From NCBI RefSeq assembly GCF_000165425.1, contig NW_001799200.1:310178-374177 (forward strand): a stretch of DNA of 64,000 nucleotides, in the 5' to 3' direction. A program made the translations under genes and the position numbers. Below the pieces are notes generated by a model. It did no database searches. It had not been told where the DNA came from and was given only the letters and a program-made list of their open reading frames with translations. Shown here piece after piece: positions 40,504 through 52,379 of the stretch. Position 1 is the stretch's first letter. Each line of letters opens with the position of its first letter. This stretch comes from Paramecium tetraurelia. Taxonomy: Eukaryota; Ciliophora; Oligohymenophorea; Peniculida; Parameciidae.

Positions 40504-41892
40504 TCATTTCAATATTTAAAAGATTTCCATCTCAACAATGTCAAAATAGTCTTAATTGGCCAAATATCTCTTCAAGTTCCCAATATTATATTCTGGTTTA
40601 TCTTAAAACCCTTCTCCCAAATCAGAAAGGCACCCATTAAATGAAGATTTAATTATGATATCACCCTTACCGAATGTCAACAATACATCAGCCTGATTGT
40701 TGCTGTAATTCAAAGTCAAAGGATCGACTCCTCTTTTTATTACGAACTCCTATTTTTTATTTTAATGAAATATTTCTGAGGAATTTGAAGAAACGTATAC
40801 CCCAAATACTTATTAAGAAGAAGTCTAAAATAAAAACAGTAGTGTCTAGGTATTCCATTAACCCAAAGATATGATTTTCTCATGCACTTTCAATGGATTC
40901 AATCCGTCATATTTTGATTAGTAGATCCTTTTGATTTTGTCCATAAAATTGTTTCGTTACTTAAAGTTGTGATTCACCCTTGCCATAAACTCATCCATGT
41001 AAGTTGTACTTAATTCAGACTATCTAAAATTGAGTGTGCTGTAGGTCTATTCCATATTCTAAAGTTCCTTTATTATTTTCTCACACCCTTAATCCAATTT
41101 TTCTTTTTAGAGTCTTTAGTTTAACATTACACATAATACCTTAATTATGATTCCTTTTCAGCTAAATTCCTTTTATTTTGATCTATTACATTGAATTAAG
41201 TCTTATATACTTCCTAGTCGGCCTAATCTTAATTCAACCTATGTATTTAAGCCACATAGTCATTAACACCCTTTCTCAATTTCTACTTATCTTTGGTTGT
41301 AAGCTTGCCAAACTGCATTCCTGCTTAAGTCAAACTTTCTTCAAGCTTAGTAATGTCAAAGTACTATTCTTATTTTTACAACTTCATACTGATTCAAATT
41401 TGGCTTTAAGGTTATCCACCTGAGCCTTAGTGCCTTAATATTATTCATATTTTTCTATTAGTTTTTTTTCTAATTCATCAAGATGGTATAAAAATCTTTA
41501 TCTGATTTCTTCAATTTTCTATCAAAGTTAATCTTTATCTTACATAACGAATTGCATCAACATCAAATGAGAAATCATAGGAATGAAGAAAATCATTCAA
41601 TATCTAATTAACATTCCCTTAATAATTTGAATACTTTAACACTTTATAAGGGTCATCCAGAACCTAAAATATTAAGTAGGCTTACTTCAGATATTAGACA
41701 AATTTCATTGGTTTGTTAATTAAACTTACCCTCAATGCACTTTCTGCAAAGAAGTCTTGATCTAACATCAGCTTTAGGCTTTAACAATATATATTGGACT
41801 ATTTCATTTTTATGACTCAAGTCTTCGCATAAAATCATGATTTGTTTCCTTTCTATTGGTTTTTATCTAGGCATATGTTCAAAGGCTTCCAT
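40504..41892 (-). CDS. TLDc-domain protein with N-terminal zinc-binding motif and coiled coil
   Basis: Introns of 22, 25, 26 and 26 nt; 429 aa. The start (KPIERKQIMILCEDLSHKNE, then RLLCRKCIEG) has the Cys/His spacing of a small B-box-like zinc site. Residues 95-270 are coiled coil. The C-terminus matches TLDc: VFGVYVSSNSSEIFHQNKKQ, EFVIKRGVDPLTLNYSNNQA, DVLLTFGKGDIIIKSSFNGC, LSDLGEGF. TLDc proteins protect against oxidative stress and, in animals and yeast, act on the V-ATPase. Whether this one does so is unknown. Its start is 79 bp from the stop of the bZIP gene. Confidence 0.88.
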
Positions 41893-41971
41893 ACTAACTA
41901 TTATCTTAAATTTAATTATGCTAATAGAATTAGAGTTAGCTGAATTATATATTAAAAAATTAAAAAGTAAT

Positions 41972-42994
41972 TCAATACTGTTAATTATTATTATATTCTT
42001 CATAAGTATTCCTCCCCAGAGCAAGAGAGTTATTCTCTGTTATTTGGCATCTTGCCCTCAAAATGATAAAATTATCCTCATCATCCTGTTTTATCTTCAT
42101 TAAGTAAACATTCTCTCCCATTTCAAAGTTGTGAGTCCGATCAGCTGGTGTGTGATCAGTTTCATCATTTACAAAGTAAATATTATCTGCATTTTCTGCC
42201 TTTACAATGTTTAAAAAGTTTTGGCATTCCTTATCCTTTCCTGTGCAATTGTAAAATAGCGTTTAATTCTGGAATGTATGAGTTGGAATAGTGAAATTAG
42301 ATTCTTAATTAAATAAAGAGGTTTGATTCTTTTGTGATATTTTTGGAGCCAAAAAATCATATTTCTAATTTGATAATTATGATAAAGCAATTGGTTTTGG
42401 ATTGTATTGATAATCATTATTAATCACTGACAATATGCATGCAATGGCTAAAAGAGAAATCACTCCATAATTCATCATTTTTGATTATGCTTCTGCATTC
42501 ACCCTTTATATCTATACACCATCATCTTATACCCTATGAATACATTTATATTATTAACTAGTTTTATGTTTTATAATTTACGTGATTTCCTCCAAATGTT
42601 GAACTCTTAATCTTAAACTAGTATTTTCTTGTTGCAATAGTTAAATTTATTCATCCTTCTATTGTAACATATTAGAATAAGACTTATTTTCTTGAATTAG
42701 ATTGTCAAATATAATTTTTTTCTTATCTCTTGATAACTGAGCAGAATTTCTATTTCTTAATTTCCTCATTTCATCTTTGGACATAGTTTAAACTACTTCT
42801 GTTTTAACCTTTTATTTTTTTTCAATTCTTTTTTTTAGAATCCTTTGTTTTCTGTCATCCTTAATCTTTTATTCCAAATCTTCTGTAGATATACTATGAT
42901 CTGGAGTTGGATGGTTATTAAAAATATTTGTATTGAAGAAAAGATCTTCGTAATCTATAGGTAAATCATAGTCTTCTTAATCAATAAAATCCAT
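41972..42994 (-). CDS. Membrane-tethered bZIP transcription factor (ATF6/CREB3-like layout)
   Basis: One uninterrupted 340-aa frame. An acidic N-terminus (residues 1-40) is followed by a basic region MRKLRNRNSAQLSRDKKK (about 76-93), with the bZIP invariant Asn and Arg, and a leucine zipper to about 137. Residues 174-191 (MNYGVISLLAIACILSVI) are a single hydrophobic span, followed by about 150 residues with NQT/NFT/NCT glycosylation sites and three cysteines. Animal ATF6 and CREB3 and plant bZIP17/28 have this order and are released from the ER by regulated proteolysis. The mechanism here is inferred. No TGA separates the bZIP and membrane halves in this frame. Confidence 0.85.
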
Positions 42995-43249
42995 TTCTAT
43001 ATTGGTTTTTATATAATTATTTTCAAATTAAAAATTATAAAATAATGATAATAAATTTGATTCTAGTTCTCATTTTAATTCACATTCTAATAAATTATGA
43101 ATCTAATCAGTGAGTAGCTATTATACTCTTACTCTTAAATTTAATATCAAATGATAGTTGCATTCACTTTTTTGCAAAAATAATTTATTAATTTAGGGAT
43201 TAAGTTATCTAAAATAATCTAATAGAAATTGTAAAGATTAAATAAAATT

Positions 43250-43570
43250 ATGAAATCAAATAGTAATAGTAATATTTTATCATCTTTGCATTCTAATTCT
43301 ACTATTTACAATAACTACGATATTCATTTAATTCCCTTTCTAATTATCATATTTTATGAAAGTCCCAATACTCCAATATTTGGAATGTGCAATTTCAAAT
43401 TTCTTAAGGAATCTTTAAATTATAGCTAATTCTAATAAAGAGATGTTATAGTGTAGTTCATGCTTTTTCAAAGATTTTAAAAATTAGAATTTAAACCAAT
43501 AAAATCAGGTCATTCTATTTTATATGCTAATTTACCTTATCCAAGGATGGTATTTAACAAAAGTAATTGA
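43250..43570 (+). CDS. Possible small gene, about 106 aa
   Basis: A single open frame from ATG to TGA with plausible protein composition: KSNSNSNILSSLHSNSTIY, a hydrophobic stretch HLIPFLIIIF, then SPNTPIFGMCNFKFLKES and LYANLPYPRMVF. No domain recognised. In this code, 100-codon frames are not rare by chance, so it is offered as tentative. It lies in the 680-bp gap before the MORN gene. Confidence 0.35.
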
Positions 43571-43672
43571 GATATAGAGTATTTTATTTCTCAAATTTTC
43601 AATCATCCCTTTCATTGAAGCAGTTTGGATGAACTTTGTTCATTTATTAAATTTAACAGAAACATATTAATT

Positions 43673-45385
43673 ATGGGAACCTCACAATCATCATTGATGT
43701 TGGGTTAACCTCTCAAGTAAACAAAAATGGGAACTCATTACCCATGTGGCATATTAGAGAGAAAAATATAGTTAACAGATGAACAAGTCAGCACACTGAC
43801 TAATTTTATTAGACTTAAAGAACAGAATATGATAGAACCAATTTTCCTTAAAATTCATGCTGTCCAAAAGGATGACTCTGGAATCTTTTGCAACTCCAAT
43901 AATACAATAAAAATCTATACAGAATTTAGTGAGATTGACTTATCAAATGAGATAAGAAGAAGACGTATAACCTCTTAAACCTTTACTAACCAAGAACTTG
44001 TCTACAACTTAAAATAATTAATTGAAGCCATGGCAATTTATCAAACGTTCAACATCCAGTATAATTTATCGTCCAACACATTGCTTTTTGATAAAATCCT
44101 CAAGATCATGGACCCATACATATTCAATCTTAAATCACCCCAATAGCCACATTACAAAGACCAATCTGGCTCTGTATATTCATCATGGCCAATAGGAATT
44201 ATACTATTAGAAATGATTACACTCAATTTAATGACCAACTTAGTTAACATGGATGGAACTTTAAATACTCACCTTTTTAATCATTTATTAGAGTAAATCA
44301 ATGAACCATTCTTAAAGTAATGCTTGCTATGCATCTTCGGAGGAATCCAAAGGCCAACTTTCATTCAATTAAGAGATGATTTAAATGGATAAATTATAAG
44401 GTTAGAACCAGCCTTCCAAATGTAGCCAGAAAATATGCAACATCCAACTAATTTCTCTATTTAAGAACAATCAAAATATTATGAAGCCATTTCTTAATAA
44501 CAATAAATTACAAAGACTTAATAGAGTTAACCACTGCCACTCATTCCATTAGCCTAATCTAATTTAATTATCAATTCAAATGCTATTTCTCAAAAAAAGG
44601 AAAATATCACCCCTATTTCTACTACTAGATCTAATAATTAAAGTGTTTTATAAGAAAAAATAGAATAAATCAGAGCCACATATTTTAATCACAAATACTA
44701 ATAGTAACCTTCATAAGTGTATTTGTATCGTAAAAGTCCAGAAAAATAATCGGAAACCTCATCCACTGGATCAGAAGATTTGAAGTCCTTTTCTAAAGGC
44801 TTATAAATAGATTTATAATCTGATCCATTTTATAGAGAACAAGAATCGGATGTCAATACTTTATCCAAATAATTTAATTTCTAAAATGAAGAATATATTT
44901 GTGAGACTTATCTAGATGGCTCTATTTATGAAGGATTTAAGAGGAATCAAAAAAAAAATGGACAAGGAAGTCTTTATTACAGCGACGGAGGTTTCTATAT
45001 TGGACAGTGGCAAAATGATGTTATGAATGGATATGGATCATTATATTATCCTTCAGGGAAACTTGCATATTAAGGATGTTGGGTCAATGGGAAGTTTTAA
45101 GGTAAGGGAATGCTATTTAATGAAAATCCTAAAGATTGTCAAGATATCAATTATGAAGATTTGACCTCCATTGGTGATTGCTGGATTAGTTATTCAGGAG
45201 ACTTTGCCTTTGATAAAAAATAAGGAAAAGGTGTATTAATATTTACAAATGGAGATAGGTAAATCAATATAATTAATTTTAGATTTGAAGGATAATTTAA
45301 AGACAATATGATAAATGGACCTGGCACATTTAAATCAGGGAAGAAAGTTATTTCTAGTATTTGGTCCAAAAATTTAATTTTGTGA
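43673..45385 (+). CDS. Degenerate kinase-like domain fused to MORN repeats, 562 aa
   Basis: One 24-nt intron near the 3' end. MGTSQSS at the start suggests N-myristoylation. Residues 85-260 resemble the C-lobe of a protein kinase (YSSWPIGIILLEMITLNLMT, then a helical end) but lack HRD and DFG catalytic residues, so it is a pseudokinase at best. A Gln/Ser-rich linker follows. The C-terminus has MORN units: YEGFKRNQKKNGQGSLYYSD, YIGQWQNDVMNGYGSLYYPS, GCWVNGKFQGKGMLF, FEGQFKDNMINGPGTF. MORN repeats attach proteins to membranes or cortical structures. A membrane-linked scaffold is the inferred role. Confidence 0.85.
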
Positions 45386-45598
45386 CTTATATCATTTAAT
45401 ATTTAAAATATTTTGAAAAAAGACATTCTCATAGATTAATAATCTAATTGAGTGAAAAATTTATTAGTTAACATGCGTGACATAAATTATTAATCATAAG
45501 ATCTTAAACATGTTAAAGATATTCAAATGCAACTAATTTAAAATATATTTGATTAAATTATCACAAACATATACTTTCTTTTAATTACAGGATAGTTT

Positions 45599-48500
45599 TC
45601 ATTTAGACTCATCTAGAAAGATTTTAAAGGCTATAAGAAGTGGCTTTTTACTATTGTGTTCTTAAGCTATTTTTCTGTCCAAAACACTGAGGATTTTTTG
45701 CCACTTTTGTTTGTCAATTTCTTCCATTTTGAGCTCATTTAATCTCTTTATCTATTCAGTATACACTTATATCCAATTCTCTTTTAACTACTCAAACTTT
45801 TACTCAGCATCAGCATTATCTTATTATTTAGTAATTAAATATACTTTTAACTTTAAGAAACTTATTTTATTAGGCATCACTAAATAATTCATGTTCCATA
45901 CATAATATAGAGAATCTGTCAAAAGAAAGATTTTTTTCATCATCCTCTAATAAGTCAGCATATTCTTCAAAAATGTCTACAAATTTATCTTCTTCAAATT
46001 TGTCTGGTTCAATATGTCTAATCAAAAGCAGCCATTCATCCAAATTACACATACCATTCCCATCAAGATCACATGCCGCAAATGCATTAATTACATACAA
46101 TTTAGTTTTTTCAACATTATTTCTAAATATGGTTAATACTCTAATCATAAGTAGATCAAAATCAACAATTCCTGCTTTGTTGATATTTTTTGGATCATTT
46201 TCTTTTTAATTTTCCAAATCCTATTTTAAATAATTTAACTCCTCCTAAGTGAAATTAAAATTTTATAATTATCCCAAATATGCTAGAGCTCTCACATATG
46301 GAATATAATGCTTTTATTCCGACTCATTGTCTTTAATCGTAATCCCAAGATTTTAAATATTCTACACGTATTCTAATGCCTCTAAGTATCTTTATAGTTC
46401 TTCAACTCTATAGTTTGATTTCTCCTCTAATAAATTCATAAATTTAGCAAACATATTAACTCTTACAATTTGTATATATTTCTTCACTGATAAAACTAAA
46501 ATCATGAATCTCTATTCAGTAACTTTGGTATATCCAAATTGCTGTAAATAGTAATTATAAATGTATGCTGACATATCTTAATCTCTCAGTAGTTTATTTT
46601 CTTTTTAATTCGTTATTTTTTCAAAATAGAATGTACTTATCATTTTGAGTACAAGTTTAAGAGGTAAGAAATTACTAAATTTCCCCATCGACTTAGATTT
46701 TATTTTTTCAATAAGCAATTTTGACTAATTTTTCTAAAAGTCATAGCTGATTGTCACCTACAAATAGAATCATGTTTATATACCTTTTACCCCAATTAAG
46801 GTGCTGCCTTTTTATTTTTCCTTTAAGCTAATGTGTTAACTTTTTAGTTCTATGGTTTCTTCTCCTATTATTAAAGCACTTAATTGAGATCCATAGCATC
46901 GGACATAATTTAATTTTCCAAATCTGATACTTTAACATGGAGACCAGCTATTTACTCAATCAGTTTAGAGTTCTGATCTTTGAGCTCTTTATTTTAGATC
47001 ACCAAATTATCATTAACCTTTTTTAATTCTTCTGTTGTGGAATTGCTTTCTTTAAGATTGTTTTCTAATTGTAATAATTTAATTCCTTAAAATTTGATAA
47101 ATGTAATCATAGACTTAACTTTAGAATTATTGATGGATGTTTATTAAGTTTAAGGTGGTTATTTGTCTAAAATAATAGAAGCTCGTTTCATATTTGCCCT
47201 CATGGAAGGCTACTTCACAAGAGAGGATGTGCTTTATGGAATTCCATATTGAGAAACCTGTTGATCAACAAATTTGATGATATCTTCCTCACTTAATTTA
47301 TCAACAGTGTTGATGTTCATAAATGAAATATTTACTTAAGATAAATCAGTTTCGGTTTTATCTTTAGAAATGTTTAAAAAATCAATAAAATTGATGGCTT
47401 ATTCACAAATATCTTAGGTCAAATCATCAAATTTTTTATCTGTCAAATTTAATTGGGTTTAAACTTCTTTCATTGGTGTATAATTAATAATTAGATCTGG
47501 TCCGACTTATGATTCTTTTTCTCTGGTTTCAACAATTCTTTCAGTATTAAATTCAATTTAATTTAACTCTTTTTCTTCTTCATCTTCTTACTCCGTGATT
47601 GAAACAGAGGAATCCTCTTGTTGCTCTTCGATTAATGGAGTGAACTTGTTTTCCTTATTAGAGGTATTGTTGCCTTGTTGACTGAGATTTGAATTGGATC
47701 CAATTTATTAGCTTTGAAACATAGAATATCTGACTTATTAGATTGATGATCTGTTATCTTTTAGGGCCTTATTTTCTAAGTAATCAAGTTTTCTTTGTAA
47801 TTATAGTACTTCATATCCCAATTCTTTAATTTTCCTGTTTTTGATCAGGATTTCATTTTGTTTTTATTCAAGTAAATGTTTTTATTGACTTATTTTGGCT
47901 TGCAAGTCTTTGACATCGTTCTCATTTTTCTTAATTAATGTTGATTGATCCATATTTTAGGATTTTAAGGAAAGCAATTATTTTTCCATATCTTCGTGTG
48001 CCCATACATGATTATTGTTCATTCTAATGATTTCATCTATTTTCTAAATTTCTAATTGTTTTTCTTGTAAGGTTAATTAATATTTTTAATCTTATATTTA
48101 ATAATTTAGTTCTCTCATAAAAGTATCAAATAAATTAGCCATTTCTCTACACTCTTCAGTGAAAAAATCTCTTATATAATGCTCTATTTTTATTAATAAT
48201 TCTGCTCTATTATTTTAATTTATTTATTGCATAAACAGTTTTTCTGCCTATTTGGTTTAGATGCGTTTAGATCCATTGCTTTTTTGATTTAAAATCTTCT
48301 CGCAAGTGTTGAATAAGAGGTACTTATTGGGTGGGGAGTTGTGGGTTGTCCTTATTTAATTTCTGAAGGAGGGACAACTATCAATGGATTGCAACAAAGA
48401 ATCATTTTGCAATTACTAAGACTTATTTCTTTGGTGTATGAAATTTTGGGTTCCTTCATAGGGATATAGTAACTTACTTTGTCTTTTTTTGCATTAATCA

Positions 48501-48661
48501 TAAAAATCACTCATTATTTTTTAAGTGTCAATTTATTTAGGAAGATCAGTTTGAGATGTTTTGATTCTGTTTTCAGATTTGATAGAATATTATTTGCTAG
48601 AGTGTTTTGTGTGTATGGATGGCTGCGTTGTCTTTTGGTTGTGATGATTTCTTGCTTCCAT
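45599..48661 (-). CDS. Coiled-coil protein with C-terminal EF hand, 1003 aa
   Basis: ATG at 48659-48661; introns of 26 and 25 nt only. The basic, disordered first 120 residues (ARNHHNQKTTQPSIHTKHSS) lead to coiled coil (about 130-290 and 500-570) around an acidic Glu-rich linker. The C-terminal third is helical, with FAACDLDGNGMCNLDEWLLL, a canonical EF hand at about residue 865, and a degraded second one. This matches no short EF-hand family. A Ca2+-responsive structural protein of the cilium or cortex is plausible. An alternative ATG at 48274 lies in another frame and would need an extra intron, so the upstream start was chosen. Confidence 0.86.
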
Positions 48662-48743
48662 GATAAGTAATTATTTATATAGTTTAATTATCAATTGGAC
48701 TAAATAAGAGAAAGTTAATTTAATAATTAAAAATATGATTAAT

Positions 48744-50488
48744 TCATTTTAAGAGGGAGATCACACTAGCAGCATCTATATTGTGTATTGATGCAATATG
48801 CTTTTTTATGAAAGTCTTATCCATATTAGTTTTGTTTCTGATGGCAATTTTTTTGAAATTGTATTAAGTAGGTCTTTTCGGATTCAAATAAGCAGTCAAT
48901 AACTTTTACATTGTGGAACTATTATTAAGATAGGAATTGAAATCCAAAGAATCATTATACTTTCTATTTTTCATTGATTTGCTCCTTGTAGGAGTAGTCG
49001 ATGTAACCATCTGAGTTTGTTAAGGTATTTTATTTTATGAAAAATATCTGCCTCTAACAGGACTTTTGGGATCTATAGGAACTATTTTCTCAACATGATT
49101 TTCAGGTAGAGTTTTAATTCTGTTTTGCAATTGTTTTTATTTAGTAGGATACTAATTCTACTATTGTAATGATTGACTAATCAGTATTTGATTTTAGATA
49201 TCTAATTATGAATGATACTGTTGTGGTTGAGTGTGTTATTTTATAGAAGATCTGGATTTTCTTACTTATCTCATTTCGATTCCATTGTTTACAGGTTTGA
49301 ATTATGTTTAGTACTAATGAGGAAATCTTTTGTTATTTTTCAGAGTCGTAGGGATTTGATCTTCCTAAATTAATGATCTTATATATTGCTATTTTTGATA
49401 ATTGATATCCAATTTGTATAGGATTTCTCGATATTTCTTTCTATCAAATTTAACATTCTCAGGCAAATCAATTTTGATTTAACCTGGATATGTTAATTCA
49501 GATTCTGATCCTTTAAATTCATTCAACAAAGAATGGGAAAAGGCCTCTTCAATTGTCATTCTTTTATAGGGATTCCAAGTTAGACACTTTTGAATGAAGT
49601 CTATTATATCATCTTGTGTTTTGATAAACTATGTTAAGGGCCTTCTTCTTGAGTTTTAAATTTCCCTAAAGATCTTATCAGCCAAAGGAGCATTGATTTA
49701 ATTTAGATCATCTTGAGAAGGTCTACCAATTACTTCTACAATTTTTTCCAATTAATTTAAAGTTGATTATCCTGCAAAAAGGGATTTGCACATTATCATT
49801 TCTGCCAGAATGCATCCCACACTCCACATATCCACAGCCTTTGAATATAAAGGAGATCCCAACAGAATTTCAGGTGCTCTGTACCATCGTGTGGCTACAT
49901 ATTCCGTCATCACTGCTGTTTCATCCATTTCACTTGCCAGCCTTGCCAATCCAAAATCAGCTAACTTTATTCTGCATTCTTAATCTATCAATATATTTGA
50001 AGGCTTCAAATCTCTATGAATCAATCCTCCTGAATGAATATATTTTAGACATTTGAGCAATTAGTAGAGTATATAAATAACATGCTATATCTATAGGAGA
50101 TTCGCTCGGATTACCTTAATTTAAAAGATATTATACTTTATGAAGATCTGATTCTATGTATTCAAAAGTCATGTAAAGATCTTTCATATTCATAGCTCTA
50201 TGTACACGCAGCAATTTCACAATATTCTCATGTTACGTCAATTGCTAGAGATATATCACTTCCCTATAAGTTCTTTGTGCATCTGTATCATTTGAAAATG
50301 CGTCAAAAACCTTTTACGATATTTATCACAAAAACCTTTTTCAAAGCAACAATTTTCTTTGTTTATTTATCGATTGCCTTCCAAATTATCCCATAAGCTC
50401 CTTTGCCTTTAAACTCTATTATTTGATAATATTTAGAAATGTTCTCATCGATTGAAGAAGTTTCGTCGTTGCTATTCAGTTATTACAT
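48744..50488 (-). CDS. ERK7/8 (MAPK15)-type MAP kinase, 565 aa
   Basis: Introns of 25 and 22 nt, both in the kinase N-half. Kinase domain about 18-330: [58 protein letters not shown], then [19 protein letters not shown] with the dual-phosphorylation Thr-Glu-Tyr. The helix after the hinge ([11 protein letters not shown]) and the long tail are typical of ERK7. The tail (about 235 aa) is basic, Gln/Ser-rich and disordered. In animals, ERK7/8 autophosphorylates and works at centrioles and cilia in ciliogenesis. The same role is likely here by family. Confidence 0.93.
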
Positions 50489-51111
50489 GTATATTTATAT
50501 ATAAATTTATTCACATTTCAAAATATAATTAACTTCTATATTTTTTCAAGTATCTCCTAAGGTTATCAACATATAATCAATAACTCATTGACAGATAAAG
50601 CATTATTAAATTTGTTTTGATGGTTTTATATAAAATGATCTCTGTAGATTTTCACTTATTAATTATTTTTCGATATTTGTATTTTACTTATTATTTCATA
50701 AACCAAATTGAAGTGATCTTATAATCAATAAATAGAATCTCATTCATTATCAAATTTTATAAGATAACCATTCATCTATGTAAAGTTAATAGTCTTAAAG
50801 TTAATTTATAATATATGTTTGAATCATAATCATTCCCTTTATTAATATTTACTTATACTGATTGGATGTTCAAGATATTTTAGGGTAAAGGTAAAATTGA
50901 TCTTGATTAATTAAGGAACAATTTAATCATAATAATAATTGAATATAAAGAAATTAATTTATAATCAGAATAATTACCATTATTATATATCCATATCTAA
51001 ATTTTTGGGTAAATAAACTCCTTTTGATAAAAATTAAAATATTAGTAAATGATGAATTGGTTTCGTGCATTTTTGATCTATGATTTTAATATTTCATCAT
51101 TTTACTTGTAA
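50489..51111. other. Divergent intergenic region
   Basis: About 620 bp, AT-rich, nothing recognised beyond its place as a shared promoter region. Confidence 0.5.
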
Positions 51112-52201
51112 ATGAGTAGAGATATTGAATTTGATAATGAATGGTAGGCTCTTCTCAAAGAAATAAAGCTATAACTGCATAAATAGAATGTTCTTGAAGA
51201 TAAATTGCTATAAATGAAATCAAACTTTGGTGCAGTGAGAGGTAAATTTGATATTTTCAAAAGTAATACAAGTACTATTCATATTAGATCGGGTATTAAT
51301 TTTAATTTCCAACTAACACGTCCAAGAAATATTTTAAAATGAACTATTACTTTAAATTTACTCTCATCTTTATGAAATTATTCATTATTAGACTGTAATA
51401 GTCTTAGTTATTTAATAGATCAATACAACTGAACTTGAACTATAATAGAAGTATCAAATTGATAGAATCATTAAAAAATATGAAGAAAAATTGAACCTTT
51501 CAAACATTTTTTCTCTCAGCTTACCTAAAATAAATTATTTGGATGTGGATCAGGAACAAATATCAAAATTAAAATCTTTTACATGTGTGACAGAAGAAAA
51601 TATTGAAACACTTTCTTAATACAAACAATATACTTAGGATGTTGATTAAAAGGCATTTAAAGGATTTTTAATGTATGATTTAAAAAAATAATACTTTCTT
51701 ATGCTCATAAGGAAAGGATTTAACAGTGATAAAGCTTGGGTTGAAGAAAGAAGCAGAATTGAAAAATTTATTTTAAGTAGACAGAGGTAATAATCTTCAA
51801 TTCTGTCTATGTCTACCTCATTTGCTTAATATTTGATATAATATGATAGTTAAACAAGTAATATCTATGATTATATGATAGAGTTTTATTTTATTTTGTT
51901 ATCTAATAATCTAATCCCAAATTCACCATAATACGAATTACTTTAAAGAATAAGAGGTTTCATTTCAAGCGAATCAAACTTTTAAAAAGTAACATCATAA
52001 TATTTATATCAGTAAAGGAAAAATGAAATTGAAAGCCAATACTAATATGTAGTTAGCGATATCATTGATGCTTAAGAAAGAATTTACATGAAATCAAAAT
52101 ATAGACAATTGAATCCATCTATTGCTACAATATTTTAATAATAAATTAAGATTTATGATATGAAAAAATAAAAATAAGAACTTTCTCTTTAATAATTTTG
52201 A
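51112..52201 (+). CDS. Unknown helical protein, 354 aa
   Basis: One 25-nt intron near the 5' end; 355 codons to TGA at 52199. Predicted nearly all helical: an N-terminal coiled coil (EWQALLKEIKLQLHKQNVLE), then amphipathic helices such as KAFKGFLMYDLKKQYFLMLI and IYDYMIEFYFILLSNNLIPN. The C-terminus is Gln-rich. No signal peptide. It may be a tethering or scaffold subunit, but no family was recognised. Confidence 0.75.
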
Positions 52202-52379
52202 GATTCAATTTTTTATATTTATCAAAAAGTAAAATATCTCATCTAATTGTTGATTATATTGATATCTATATATTTCTATTTTCTCCTTTAAATAAATTCT
52301 AATTTTTCTTAAGCACTGATTGCTAAATATATCATGCGTTTAAACAATTAATATTACTAAAGATTGGATAATTCAGTCA

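Noticed and set aside
41178-41423. Plus-strand hydrophobic frame suggesting a membrane protein
   Set aside because: It is the antisense shadow of the coiled-coil part of the TLDc gene.
41972-42478. A separate secreted-protein gene starting MMNYGVISLLAIACIL
   Set aside because: The upstream bZIP frame runs into it without any TGA, so a single membrane-anchored bZIP protein is the better model, though RNA proof is lacking.
48242-48276. ATG at 48274-48276 plus a 35-nt intron as the start of the EF-hand gene
   Set aside because: A frame from ATG at 48659-48661 runs straight into the coiled coil with no intron, so the longer model is simpler.
48479-48670. Plus-strand 63-codon frame with hydrophobic content
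   Set aside because: It is antisense to the N-terminus of the 1003-aa EF-hand gene, which reads open in the ciliate code across this stretch.
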